Of a DNA stretch of 64,000 nucleotides, positions 35,574 to 44,553 are shown piece after piece (position 1 is the first letter of the stretch; each line of letters starts with the position of its first letter). The position numbers and the translations under genes are program-made. The notes beneath the pieces are model-generated. The model saw only the letters and a program-made list of their open reading frames with translations. It searched no databases and was not told where the DNA came from. This DNA comes from Fervidobacterium thailandense (GTDB lineage Bacteria > Thermotogota > Thermotogae > Thermotogales > Fervidobacteriaceae), in the NCBI RefSeq assembly GCF_001719065.1, contig NZ_LWAF01000004.1, positions 114,178 through 178,177 of the forward strand. Reading direction: 5' to 3'.

Positions 35574-37538
35574 ATGAAGCTGCGAACATGGCTTGTCGTA
35601 GTTACGCCCATACTCATTTTTGCCACCGCGATTATTCTCCTTCTTGTTGGTCAACTGTTTTTGAACCGGGTCTCCCAGTTATGGCGTGACGATTACGTCC
35701 AGCATTCGGCTGACGAAATCATGACGATCATTAAAGCCGAACAGGAAAAAGCTAAAATTGCCGTCGAGACGATCCTGAAAAACAAAGAAATTATCGAAGC
35801 TTTTGCGTCACAAGACAGGGATAGACTCATAGAACTAATTATGCCGTACCACGAGATGTACAAAAAAGATTTCGACTTTTCGCAAATCCACTTCCACACC
35901 GCAGATTTGAAATCTTTCCTCCGTACTTCGGATTTAACAAAGTACGGCGATGATCTATCAAGCTTTCGCCCCGATATTGTGCACGTTAAATCCACAAGAA
36001 CACCTGTTTTCTCGATGAACGTCGGAAAAATGGGACCCCAGATCCGATACATCGCACCGATTATCTACAACGGTGAGTACGTTGGCAGTGTTGAAGCAAA
36101 TGTGAATCTAACGGAAGGATTCGCCAGAAAACTCAAAGGTGATGCAATAGTTCGTGTGTTCTTTGACGAAAAGGGAAACAAGAGCGATTTACTCGCGAAA
36201 TCAAGGCCGGAACTTGAGGACTTCACGAATGTCTTCGACGTGGATAAATTATTGAAAGGTGAGCTCGTCGGTTTCATCAAGGGAACCGAGGCGTACATAG
36301 GTATCCCCATTAAAGATTTCTCGGGAAAAGTTTTCGCTGCGGTGTTACAAAAAGTTGGTATTGAAGATATCGTTACCACTGAAAGGAGAGCATTCTTATT
36401 ACAGTTGATAATATCCATCGTACTCGGTGTTGTAGTTTCCTTGCTCAGCTTTGTTTTTGGCCTCAAACTGAAAAACGATATCGTCAACCTGAGAGAAAAG
36501 ATGGCAAAGGTAGCGACCGGAGACTTGACTGTACAATGTGATTTGGAAGGGAAAAATGAAATTGCGGAAATTTGTAAAACGATGGGTGAAGTGTTGAGTT
36601 CGATACGACGTGCCGTTAGCTCCATCGTTTCTTCTTCCGAAAACATAAGTAGCATCGGTAGCGACCTTGCAGTAGCATCGGACAACCTTGAACGCAGCGC
36701 GGAAGGATTCAAAACAACGTTTGCTCATGTTACAGAATCAGCAAGAGATGCAACGAGCTCGCTGAACGAAATAACCAGTAGTGTTCAAGAAGTTGCCATG
36801 AGCGCTACCAACATCGCTGGTGCCGCTCAAGAACTCTCCGAAAAATCCGCGACCATGGCCGAAGTAGCGAAAAACAGCTCCAAGATCGTCGAGCAAATAA
36901 TGAAACTAATTCACGAAACAAAAGACAAGGCAAGTGAAACACAAAAGGTGGTAAACAACGTCGCCGAAAGTGCGAAAAACATCAAAGAAATCGTCGAGAC
37001 TATCAACTCCATTTCCGAACAGACAAACTTACTCGCACTCAACGCCGCGATCGAAGCTGCACGAGCGGGAGAAGCTGGTAGAGGCTTTGCCGTTGTCGCC
37101 GACGAAATAAGAAAGCTCGCGGAGGAGAGTAAACAAGCAACCGGTAAAATCGCCGAAATACTCTCTGGAATCCAGAATGGTGTAGAAAAAGCAAACAAAG
37201 CCACGAATGAAACGGTTGAAGCAATTGCGAACGTAGAGAGCGAGTCTAACAAGGTCAACAAAGCCCTGACTGAAATCCTCGATCAAGTTTCTACCGTAAG
37301 TACGATGGTCGACAGCCTGGCTGCAAGTTCCCAGGAACTGAGTGCATCCGCCGAAGAAATGAGTAGCGCCCTGACAACCGCAACAAACGCAATCAACGAA
37401 ATTGTCGATCAAATCAGCACACTCAACCTCGGTGTGGAAGTACAGACCAACCTAACCGTCACGCTCAACGAGCTAAGCAAGAACCTCATCAGCTCCGCTC
37501 AGCAGCTGAAAGAAAGTGTCGGGATATTCAAAATTTAA
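35574..37538 (+). CDS. Methyl-accepting chemotaxis protein
   Basis: 654-residue transmembrane chemoreceptor. TM1 at residues about 5-27, an extracellular region with a double-Cache-like fold ([24 protein letters not shown]), TM2 near residue 275-297, a HAMP segment, then the cytoplasmic signalling domain with the hairpin tip [41 protein letters not shown] (tip core [19 protein letters not shown]). The start at 35574 follows GGAGGTG. No che genes adjoin it. Confidence 0.95.
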   Translation: MKLRTWLVVVTPILIFATAIILLLVGQLFLNRVSQLWRDDYVQHSADEIMTIIKAEQEKAKIAVETILKNKEIIEAFASQDRDRLIELIMPYHEMYKKDFDFSQIHFHTADLKSFLRTSDLTKYGDDLSSFRPDIVHVKSTRTPVFSMNVGKMGPQIRYIAPIIYNGEYVGSVEANVNLTEGFARKLKGDAIVRVFFDEKGNKSDLLAKSRPELEDFTNVFDVDKLLKGELVGFIKGTEAYIGIPIKDFSGKVFAAVLQKVGIEDIVTTERRAFLLQLIISIVLGVVVSLLSFVFGLKLKNDIVNLREKMAKVATGDLTVQCDLEGKNEIAEICKTMGEVLSSIRRAVSSIVSSSENISSIGSDLAVASDNLERSAEGFKTTFAHVTESARDATSSLNEITSSVQEVAMSATNIAGAAQELSEKSATMAEVAKNSSKIVEQIMKLIHETKDKASETQKVVNNVAESAKNIKEIVETINSISEQTNLLALNAAIEAARAGEAGRGFAVVADEIRKLAEESKQATGKIAEILSGIQNGVEKANKATNETVEAIANVESESNKVNKALTEILDQVSTVSTMVDSLAASSQELSASAEEMSSALTTATNAINEIVDQISTLNLGVEVQTNLTVTLNELSKNLISSAQQLKESVGIFKI

Positions 37539-37571
37539 CAAATTTTGTAGCCACTCATAAAAGGCAGAAAC

Positions 37572-37625
37572 GCCGGTGTTTGTGCGAAAGTAAAGATCCT
37601 TCACCCGCACAAACGCCGGCATTTT
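37572..37625 (+). terminator. Long hairpin after the chemoreceptor gene
   Basis: GCCGGTGTTTGTGCG pairs with CGCACAAACGCCGGC around a 19-base loop and is followed by ATTTTC. A plausible terminator with a weak U-run. Confidence 0.65.
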
Positions 37626-37653
37626 CTCAAATCCGATTGTCAATTAATTGCCA

Positions 37654-38075
37654 TTACGAATTACCTTCTTGAAGATAAACAGGGCGTGGAAAAATAATTT
37701 TCACCGGTTGACGAAAGATTGGATGACTCAGTATAAGTTGTCCTTTGTCGAGTCTGGTAATACTGGTGCGGATCGCCGGGTCAAGAAATTTGTAATGTAC
37801 GGCTGACAACTCGGCTGCACCGCTGCGACCTATTAAGTACGTGGAACAGTTGCCAACAGCTCTTTCATGAACAGCACTCATAAACTGCTCGGCACCGAAG
37901 AGAATAACTCCCAGTGAACGTCCGCGTTCCGAAACGTCTATAACTTGCTCGAGAATTGGTGATTCTTTTCCCAAAGATGGCGCATATTTGTTCAATTCAT
38001 CCACAAAAATAATAATGACAGAAGATTTGTTTGTCTCAGGCTCTCTTCCTTTAGGGGGAGAATAAGACAAATTAC
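37654..38075 (-). pseudogene. herA: herA-like ATPase, C-terminal fragment
   Basis: Only about the last 135-140 residues of a HerA/FtsK-type DNA-translocating ATPase remain. Visible are the Walker B strand VIIIFVDELNKYAP, SERGRSLGVILFGAEQF, STYLIGRSGAAELSAVHY and the C-terminal PVKIIFPRPVY. The Walker A half is gone. On the upstream side the frame runs into the IS200/IS605 element at about 38075. HerA normally works as a hexamer with the NurA nuclease, whose N-terminal fragment lies on the other side of the element. Confidence 0.8.
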
Positions 38076-38134
38076 AAACTTGCATGTCTGTTTTGTTAAT
38101 CAACATGTGGTACAATATGTATGATGTGGTTGGT

Positions 38135-38534
38135 ATGCAAATCAAGAAAACACGATGGGCTCATTTTAACCTGAACTATCACTTTGTATGGATACCTAAG
38201 TACAGACGTAGTATCTTAACTGGTCCTGTGGCCGAACTCTTAGAAGAATTGCTAAACAAAACTGCAAAGGAGCACGATGTAAAAATCTTGTCTTTGTCAA
38301 TTCAGCCGGACTACGTACATTTGTTTGTTTCCGCTCCTCCGCGGTTTGCGCCAGCGGAGCTGGTTAACCTGTTCAAAGGTATTACAGCCAAAAAGCTTGC
38401 CGAACAATTTCCTGAGCTCAAAACAAAACAAAACAAAACATGGTGTTTGGACAAGGACGTACTATGTTGGCACAGCTGGTGCTGTGACTGAAGAAACCAT
38501 ACGAAGGTACATAGAAGAATGTCAGGACATCTAA
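38135..38534 (+). pseudogene. tnpA: tnpA, IS200/IS605 Y1 transposase, frameshifted
   Basis: The N-terminal part reads MQIKKTRWAHFNLNYHFVWIPKYRR..., with a degenerate HUH motif PDYVHLFVSAPP (first His replaced by Tyr). The frame is lost near 38459; the next frame supplies YYVGTAGAVTEETIRRYIEECQ, which holds the catalytic Tyr. One extra base explains the break. With both defects it should be inactive. A TACAAT box at 38112-38117 may be its -10. Confidence 0.85.
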
Positions 38535-39735
38535 AAACATACATCGTCCCAGTGCCTAGGGAACTGTATCCAAAATGTGAAGAGCTTTCAAGGATTGCTG
38601 GGCGTATATACAGCAAAACTGTTTTTTTGTTAAAAAGGTACACGAGCGCAAAGGCTTTTGGGTTTCTGAAGGTACAGCACAAAAGTACATCCTTCGCTGG
38701 GCTGAGAAGATAGACATACACACCCATTCAAAACAAGCGTTGGTTCAGCAATACTTTGAAGCTCTTCGCTCGTTCTTTGCTAACAGAAAGAATAACAAAG
38801 ATGCGAGACCACCATTCAGAACAAAGAAGTACCAGACGTTTGTTTGGAAAAACACAGCTGTTAAATTGCTTGGAGATGGTACTCTGAAATTGTCTCTTGG
38901 TAGAAACTCTGAGCCTTTGCATGTACCCACTAAGTTGCCACCAGACATTGAGGTCAGAACAGTCAGGCTCGTCTACGACGATGGTGCATACAAGTTGCAC
39001 GTCACAGTTGCTATCGAATTTGAACAACAACCACAAGTCGGAGACAAAGCATGCGGCGTGGATCTTGGTATTAAAAGGCTAATAACGGCATTCGACGGAC
39101 AAACTGTTATTAGCTATCACGGAGGAGAACTTTCAGCTAAACTGAGATACCGCAACAAAGAACTTGCTAAACTTCAAAGCAAACAGTCTAAATGCCAAAA
39201 AGATTCAAAACGCTGGCGAAAGCTTCAGAGCGCAAAACGTCGTATGCTAAAACGCATCAAGAACCAGATTAGAGACATTCTCCACAAAACAACAAGTCAT
39301 TTTATAAGCTGGTGCCTATCGAATGGAATAGGCACCGTAGCAGTTGGGGACATACGAAGAATCAGAGAAAGAGTAGACTACAACGATACGGTAAACCAAA
39401 AAATTCATCAATGGATGTACGGCGAGCTTCTCAAGATACTTGAAGAGAAAACTAAACTTTTCGGTATCAAACTGGTATACGTTGACGAAGCATACACTTC
39501 CAAGACATGTCCTGTATGTGGCACACAAAACGCTGTCAAAGACCGAAGGTACAAGTGTCAATGTGGCTTTGAATACCACAGAGACGGAGTAGGAGCTATA
39601 AACATTTTCAAAAGGTATCGTGGCGAAAGCCACGTAGTTGGGGCCTTGGCCTCCCCCGTAGGTGTGAGGTTCAAGCCTCACCTACGTAGCCACGGAGTAT
39701 CCATCTCTCCGTGGAAGCCAGTCTTGAGCTGGTAA
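38519..39735 (+). pseudogene. tnpB: tnpB, RNA-guided nuclease gene with 5' frameshift
   Basis: The first part (MSGHLKTYIVPVPRELYPKCEELSRIAGRIYSKTVF as start region) shifts frame near 38622-38640, in adjoining T7 and A5 runs; the correct continuation is VHERKGFWVSEGTAQKYILRWAEKI in another frame, leading into the main body from 38740. There the RuvC-like site looks intact: GVDLGIKRL, TVAVGDIRRIRE, a zinc finger CPVC...CQC, and HRDGVGAINIF. The nuclease half therefore survives, but the full protein needs a frame correction. TnpB is known to cut DNA using RNA made from the element's right end. Confidence 0.88.
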
Positions 39736-39768
39736 GAATCCCATCCCCTTCAGGGGATTGGGAGTGGG
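39615..39768 (+). ncRNA. Probable omega/reRNA region at the right end of the IS200/IS605 element
   Basis: The 3' end of tnpB and the bases after it form successive hairpins: CGTGGC/GCCACG, a long CGTAGGTGTGAGG/CCTCACCTACG stem, CCACGGAG/CTCCGTGG, and finally ATCCCCTTCAGGGGAT at about 39747. Such overlap of tnpB with a structured right end is the standard layout of its guide RNA. The exact ends are not determined. Confidence 0.6.
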
Positions 39769-40215
39769 TCAAAGTCCCTCCTCCGAAATTGCCTCAAAAT
39801 CCAAAACAACAAGATTCTTCAATCTTTTCTCAAGTGGAAAAACTCTACCACTCTCGTCCCGTTGCACTGCACAGGCTCCAACTTGAGCAAACACAAGTGG
39901 CGAAAAACGCTCAGCCTCCACCACCTCCCCAAAGTAATAACTCCGCAGTGACCCGTCGATAAAGTACCTGAAAAGGTGTAACTCGTTCCGCCCCTTCGGT
40001 TTCACCTTTCTGTACAAACTTTCTCTCCACCACAAATTTCCCGTCGGTTTTTCGCAAATTGTGTCATAAATCAGTTGATTCGTGTAAGCTTGATCTTCAC
40101 GTTCTTCAGCATCAGGAAAAAGCAGGTCCTCCTGAGCACCTTCCGATGCCGGGATTAAATCAACGGTGTGTCGCCACTCATCGATGTACTTTCTCAGATC
40201 CGTAAGTTCCCTCAC
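39769..40215 (-). pseudogene. nurA: nurA-like nuclease, N-terminal fragment
   Basis: The first 148 residues of a NurA-type 5'-3' nuclease, starting at GTG 40215 after AAAGGAGGTG. RYFIDGSLRSYYFGEVVE contains the NurA D-G-S active-site motif, followed by LVFAQVGACAV. The protein ends at TGA right at the IS junction, so about half or more of the domain is missing. It is separated from the upstream cluster by a strong terminator. NurA partners HerA in DNA end resection; here both are broken. Confidence 0.7.
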
Positions 40216-40252
40216 GAAAACACACCTCCTTTCACTCGAAGATGGGTAAAAC

Positions 40253-40285
40253 AAAAAAAGCCCGACGCGGAAACCCGCGCCGGGC
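40253..40285 (-). terminator. Strong terminator ending the CRISPR accessory cluster
   Basis: On the minus strand GCCCGGCGCGGG pairs with CCGCGTCGGGC around TTT and is followed by seven T. It lies 28 bases after the stop of the tandem SAVED gene. Confidence 0.92.
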
Positions 40286-40312
40286 AAAACTTTCAATCAC
40301 ATCCACACCGTT

Positions 40313-41095
40313 TTATAACATGAATACCGGACAGTATAGTTCCTTAGAATCACCCGCTGACGCGTTGTACTGGTAGATCGTCAAGGGAACGTACGTTCCA
40401 AGTGCCAGTCCTAAAGCGAACGCAATGCTCACCGGGACAGCAAGAAAGAGATGGAACCTTCTATAGTAATTATCCTGTCTAAGTTTCTGGATGACCGAAT
40501 AAATCTCGCTCACTTCCACCGACCAATCACCAAGAGGAACGTTACCAGAACTTGTGTGCCTAATTTCGAGTAAGTCGGCTACGAGATTCATAGTTTCCAG
40601 AAACTTTTTAACCGAACCTTCTGAACTATGTGAAGCGAACTGGAGTATTATTGCAAGTTCTTCCGCGCCCGTTTTATGGAACTTTGCCTCAATCCTGTGA
40701 ATATCGCTCTTGATGTTCTTTAGCTTTCTCGAATCGTCCGTCAAGTCAATAACTTTGTGGTACGTCCCCGTTTGAAAGTGGTAAATACACATTGGTGGTA
40801 CTTGAGAGGATGATATCTTAATTCCGAGTGCCAAGGCGAAAGCTGCTGGAACGTTTAATGCCAAATGTACTTCTTCTTTTCCAAGCTTAGAATTTAGAAA
40901 CTTAGCAACCTCCTCCACCTCTGCCGACCAATCTCCCAAGGGCAAATCCGTCCTCTTCAAAAACAGACTATCCGATACGCTAAGTGAATCATCTTTAACC
41001 CCGACAACACTTGCAAGTTCCTTTAACCCCGACAAGGCTTGCGTCTCGTCAACTCGCGAAGAAATAATAACCATAATCGGTCGTTTAAGTTGCAA
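40313..41095 (-). CDS. Tandem SAVED-domain protein (putative cyclic-oligonucleotide sensor)
   Basis: 260 residues made of two similar halves (about 6-115 and 145-260). Each half has a PLGDWS(A/V)EV segment followed by the SAVED core strand-helix: VHLALNVPAAFALALGIKI...PPMCIYHFQTGTYHKVIDL (first) and FHLFLAVPVSIAFALGLALG...PLTIYQYNA (second). SAVED domains bind cyclic oligonucleotides in CBASS and in type III CRISPR effectors (known biology). Here no effector domain is fused: no nuclease, protease or membrane helix is seen. The TTG at 41095 follows GGGAGGG. It starts about 20 bases after the CYTH-CARF-HD stop and is probably its functional partner. The domain call is by pattern, not by search. 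Confidence 0.75.
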   Translation of the reverse strand: MQLKRPIMVIISSRVDETQALSGLKELASVVGVKDDSLSVSDSLFLKRTDLPLGDWSAEVEEVAKFLNSKLGKEEVHLALNVPAAFALALGIKISSSQVPPMCIYHFQTGTYHKVIDLTDDSRKLKNIKSDIHRIEAKFHKTGAEELAIILQFASHSSEGSVKKFLETMNLVADLLEIRHTSSGNVPLGDWSVEVSEIYSVIQKLRQDNYYRRFHLFLAVPVSIAFALGLALGTYVPLTIYQYNASAGDSKELYCPVFML

Positions 41096-41117
41096 AGCAA
41101 TCCCTCCCACAATGATT

Positions 41118-43988
41118 TCAAATATCTTCGTCCAGAATTCTTATGCTGAGCTCCAAGTTGAAGGACCCATTTGTGCGATACTCTTCCCCAATTTTTGCTT
41201 TGTTAAACTCGTCCTCTATGTTCTCCCTAACTTTCTGAAGAATCTGTTTTCTCGAAGAATCCTCTCCTCCATCACCAATTAACTTGTTCCCAAGTAATCC
41301 TATGTGTATAATGGCTTCTGCTTTTGAACTGTCGTATTCAAAGAACGTTGGGAAGACGGCGGCCACCGTCTTGTGCTTTTCGAAATGTCCAAATTGCTTA
41401 ATCTTAAAAGCGATTGTGTCGATAATCTGAACCACATGCGGTATCTGAACGTATTCATTAGCACTTAACGATTTCACAGTTTCGATAAAGGCATAAACAT
41501 TCTTCTCGATTTGATTCGATAACTCATCGAGTTCTCTGATAAGATCACTATTGTTAACGCGCGTTCTTGGATCGTAGTCTTTCAATAGCGGTTTGACCTT
41601 GCTCAGAATAATCATCTTAGCATCTGTAATCAACTCATTAATCACCGATCCATCTTCTCCAAGTTCCAGTCGTTCAATAAGATGCAGACTTTCATTCCTC
41701 GTCCTTAGGACACGGTTCTTGTGATAGGACTCCGTAACTACCCTATCTGCTTGGACGTCCGTACCGTCGATAAACTTCAACCAGCGTATGAGAAACAGCA
41801 CTATTTTTTGCAACGTCTCATCATCTGGGAACTTTTCCTTCACCACATCAACAGCACTTCTTGTGTCCAGCTCGAAGATCTTAATAAATTCACTGTTACT
41901 TTTGATAGGCTCATCAACAAGTGCATAACCACGATGGTAACGGCAGACCACCTTGATTGCCTCCTGGACGACCGAAGCTTTTTTTATACCATCGAAAATG
42001 TTTACCAAGCTTGGCACGTTGTCTCGGAAAGCTTTTTCGAAACCGAGAATATCGTAATCCTTGTCCTCTATCAACTTAACCGTTAGCTCCGAATGCAGAT
42101 CGCGAATTGCGGATGGTAAACCGTCCAAATGGAAAATCCGTCCGCTCGGTGTTATAAATTTTGGATAAACATGCCCCAAGTCATGAACGTTGAGGGCAAC
42201 GATCAAAATAAAGTACAAAAGGTCGCGATACAAAATACCAGGGGCAAACTCTTTTTCGAGCTCCCCTTTTGAAAATGGACTTAAGAAGAAATCTTCACCC
42301 ATTACGTTAAGCAAATTTTTCGTAAATTCCATTAACCGTTTGCTGTGGCGTTGAGAATGCTCCACGGTCTCCGGTATGAGATCACCGATCCACAAATATG
42401 CCCACTTCCGAATAATTCCGTTCTCAAGATAAGTTCTCAAGGCCTTACTTTTAACAGAATTTTGATAGATAACGTTGATCAAGCTTTCGCCGTATCCGAA
42501 TGGCATCTCTTTTTTTTCGAGATACTTCCTCCTGATCGACGAAAGATCGTAAAAGCTGTAAAAGCCTTTACCTACCTTTTTGTTATTGTTGGCAAAGTAG
42601 TACTCCCTGTTGAAAAGTCTCGCAACCTCATTCGGAAGCTTCATGAACTCACTTTCCGTTATCTCTTCGGTCTTATCCAAAACTACTGAAAACAAGGATG
42701 CCATTTCATCTACGTAGTTCAAGTCCCAATCAATGCCAACTGCAGGAATTCTTGTTGTTTCCAATGCTCGCTCGTACTTTAAGTAGCTGTCTTTTTGGTT
42801 GAATAACGCCCACAGTTGTAAAGCCATAGCAACAGACCTTGGTCCCGAAGCAGATTCAATCACGATCTCGGCTCCTTGCTCTTCGGCAATAGAACTTATC
42901 TCGTCCATGTACCGCCAAACTTGCTGTAAAACTTTCGATGCTCCCTCCGACGTGATGATATTAAATTCTAAAGGCTTGTTTACCACCTCAAAGCCTGCGA
43001 CGGTAAGTATGAACTTCAAGATCAAATACTGGATAGGTGCTTCGCGTTCCTCTAAAAGTTTGCTAAACTGTTCGCACCCAGCAAATTCTGGATCCTTTAG
43101 CACTTCCGTCAAAGTTTGCAAAAGATCCCTTTTGTCAGGTTCTTCTAATTGTTTATCAATAAAAGGTCTATTCGTCATTGCGTAAATCCTGGAAATTCTG
43201 AATCCCTTGTCTGAAAGCATCTTAACTAACTCCAACTCCGCTGGTAATCTAATACCATCTTTGTCATTTTGAGACGCTTTCAGGCTGTTTGCATAGCGTT
43301 TAGCATACTCTTTGAGCCCTTTCGGTAAACAGATTTCCTTTAAGTACGTAAAAACACTCGTACCAACTGCCATCACCACAAATACTTTTCCCATCAACCT
43401 GTTCTTAAGGTATTCAACAATCTCAAAAGGATCCAACGACGTAGTCACGGCTAAATTTTTATTCTTGAACCTTTCGATATCGTTGCCTTCAAGAAGTTTT
43501 GCACCGGAGATTCCCAATCTGGCTAACAATCCCTTTAGATCTTCCTCGGTATCTATTTTCAAAGACTTTTCCTCAACCTCCAAAACCGCAAGATTTTCAA
43601 AATCAAAGTCGTAACGTATGTCACCGGGAGTTAAGAACTCATCGATGACAATCTCCGGATCTTCGGATAAAAAGTATCTCTGTTTAACGACAACTCTTGC
43701 ATTCCTAAGCTCTCTCAGCGTCTCCTCTGATGGTTCCACAAATCGTTCCGTCTCAAGTCTCACTGCGGGATCATCGGTGTCCATTTTTTCTGTAAGAATC
43801 CACCTCGTTAACATCCCCGTGGGCTGCTTTACAATTTCCAGTCTCAACCTTTTTTCTGTATCCTCCCTATCCGTTGGAAGATACCACTGAACGATTCCAA
43901 TCTCTTTCCGGATGAGTTTCTCAACACTTTCTTGCAGTTTTTCTAGTTCATCTTTATGCAGCAGAAACTTCCACTCTCGTTCAAGCAT
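41118..43988 (-). CDS. CYTH-CARF-HD fusion protein, putative type III CRISPR ancillary effector
   Basis: 956 residues, three regions. (1) 1-185: CYTH/triphosphate-tunnel domain with ExExK (LEREWKF, residues 2-8), RLRLE 47-51, LTEK 65-68, RLETERF, VKQRYFL, VLEVEEKS and the closing ERFKNKNLA. (2) About 195-440: CARF-like Rossmann region, with strand KVFVVMAVGTSVF, RLPAELELVKML and GAEIVIESASGPRSVAMAL. (3) About 520-760: HD phosphohydrolase, with H544/H548 (EHSQRHSK), H602-D603 (NVHDLGH), H632, H685 (RYHRGY) and D741. The metal ligands of both enzymatic domains look intact. It lies downstream of csx1 with its own promoter, before the SAVED gene. Probable roles are ring-nucleotide sensing by CARF with nucleotide or phosphate chemistry by CYTH and HD; this is inference. 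ATG 43988 follows GGGGGGT. Confidence 0.78.
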   Translation of the reverse strand: MLEREWKFLLHKDELEKLQESVEKLIRKEIGIVQWYLPTDREDTEKRLRLEIVKQPTGMLTRWILTEKMDTDDPAVRLETERFVEPSEETLRELRNARVVVKQRYFLSEDPEIVIDEFLTPGDIRYDFDFENLAVLEVEEKSLKIDTEEDLKGLLARLGISGAKLLEGNDIERFKNKNLAVTTSLDPFEIVEYLKNRLMGKVFVVMAVGTSVFTYLKEICLPKGLKEYAKRYANSLKASQNDKDGIRLPAELELVKMLSDKGFRISRIYAMTNRPFIDKQLEEPDKRDLLQTLTEVLKDPEFAGCEQFSKLLEEREAPIQYLILKFILTVAGFEVVNKPLEFNIITSEGASKVLQQVWRYMDEISSIAEEQGAEIVIESASGPRSVAMALQLWALFNQKDSYLKYERALETTRIPAVGIDWDLNYVDEMASLFSVVLDKTEEITESEFMKLPNEVARLFNREYYFANNNKKVGKGFYSFYDLSSIRRKYLEKKEMPFGYGESLINVIYQNSVKSKALRTYLENGIIRKWAYLWIGDLIPETVEHSQRHSKRLMEFTKNLLNVMGEDFFLSPFSKGELEKEFAPGILYRDLLYFILIVALNVHDLGHVYPKFITPSGRIFHLDGLPSAIRDLHSELTVKLIEDKDYDILGFEKAFRDNVPSLVNIFDGIKKASVVQEAIKVVCRYHRGYALVDEPIKSNSEFIKIFELDTRSAVDVVKEKFPDDETLQKIVLFLIRWLKFIDGTDVQADRVVTESYHKNRVLRTRNESLHLIERLELGEDGSVINELITDAKMIILSKVKPLLKDYDPRTRVNNSDLIRELDELSNQIEKNVYAFIETVKSLSANEYVQIPHVVQIIDTIAFKIKQFGHFEKHKTVAAVFPTFFEYDSSKAEAIIHIGLLGNKLIGDGGEDSSRKQILQKVRENIEDEFNKAKIGEEYRTNGSFNLELSIRILDEDI

Positions 43989-44003
43989 ACTTGTACCCCC
44001 CAA

Positions 44004-44553
44004 AGCTTTGAAAGTAGACGTTCGGATTAGTTAAAGAAGAAAAAGAAGAAGAAGATGCAGATTCACATTAATTATAACATCTCTGGCTTTAGTTTTCACA
44101 ACTTAGATGTATCGGAAGAATTTCCTGAGTAGCTTTCTTAACAATGAGTAACCGAGTCTGTAACTTGCGTACCGAAAGAATCCGTATAGGAATGAAGAAA
44201 TGGGCGAATATCTGCGGTAATACCTGATCGACATCTTTTATCCCTCCCCGATCAAAGTTTCATGAAAAGATTCGAACGGTCTAAGAAAAGATCGGAAAAC
44301 TTTCCACTCTCACCCCCTTCGATCTGCCTGTGATACGTATGCTGTCGTGTGATGTGCCGTGTAATGTCAAACACCCCAACCCCGGAAGGGGTTGGGGCCG
44401 AAGCGGTTCAGACGGTTCCGTACTAATCCTTGAGCTACTACTGCGACAAGTAGTAGGTACTCACCTGTCACCTTAGACGTTCGACGATTCGCACATGTTC
44501 CGCATTGTTAGCAGCGTTTTGTTCTCAGAGTTAATGGTTGTGCCAAGCTTACT
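44004..44553. other. Non-coding stretch with promoter and a strong hairpin
   Basis: About 550 bases without a convincing gene. A minus-strand TATAAT (44071-44076) with TGTGAA 18 bases upstream probably drives the CYTH-CARF-HD gene. A perfect 10-bp hairpin CCCCAACCCC-GGAA-GGGGTTGGGG stands at 44374-44397 with no U-run on either strand. A second hairpin CTACTACT/AGTAGTAG is near 44434-44455. The pair resembles IS200/IS605 right-end structure but no tnpB sequence adjoins it. Confidence 0.5.

Larger units (their letters stand above)
38076..39768 (+). mobile_element. Decayed IS200/IS605-family element (tnpA + tnpB)
   Basis: Carries a Y1 transposase gene and a tnpB gene, both frame-broken, with a structured right end. 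The left boundary is placed after TTAC (38072-38075), the insertion tetramer typical of the IS605 group; the right boundary near 39768 is where nurA coding sequence resumes. Flanks come from two different genes (herA left, nurA right), so host DNA was lost at one side. Confidence 0.75.

Noticed and set aside
38311..38727. A minus-strand frame across the IS200/IS605 genes
   Set aside because: It is antisense to tnpA and tnpB coding sequence with no motifs.
44374..44397. The C/G-rich hairpin as a terminator of RNase H
   Set aside because: There is no U-run after it on either strand, and it is about 160 bases past the stop codon.
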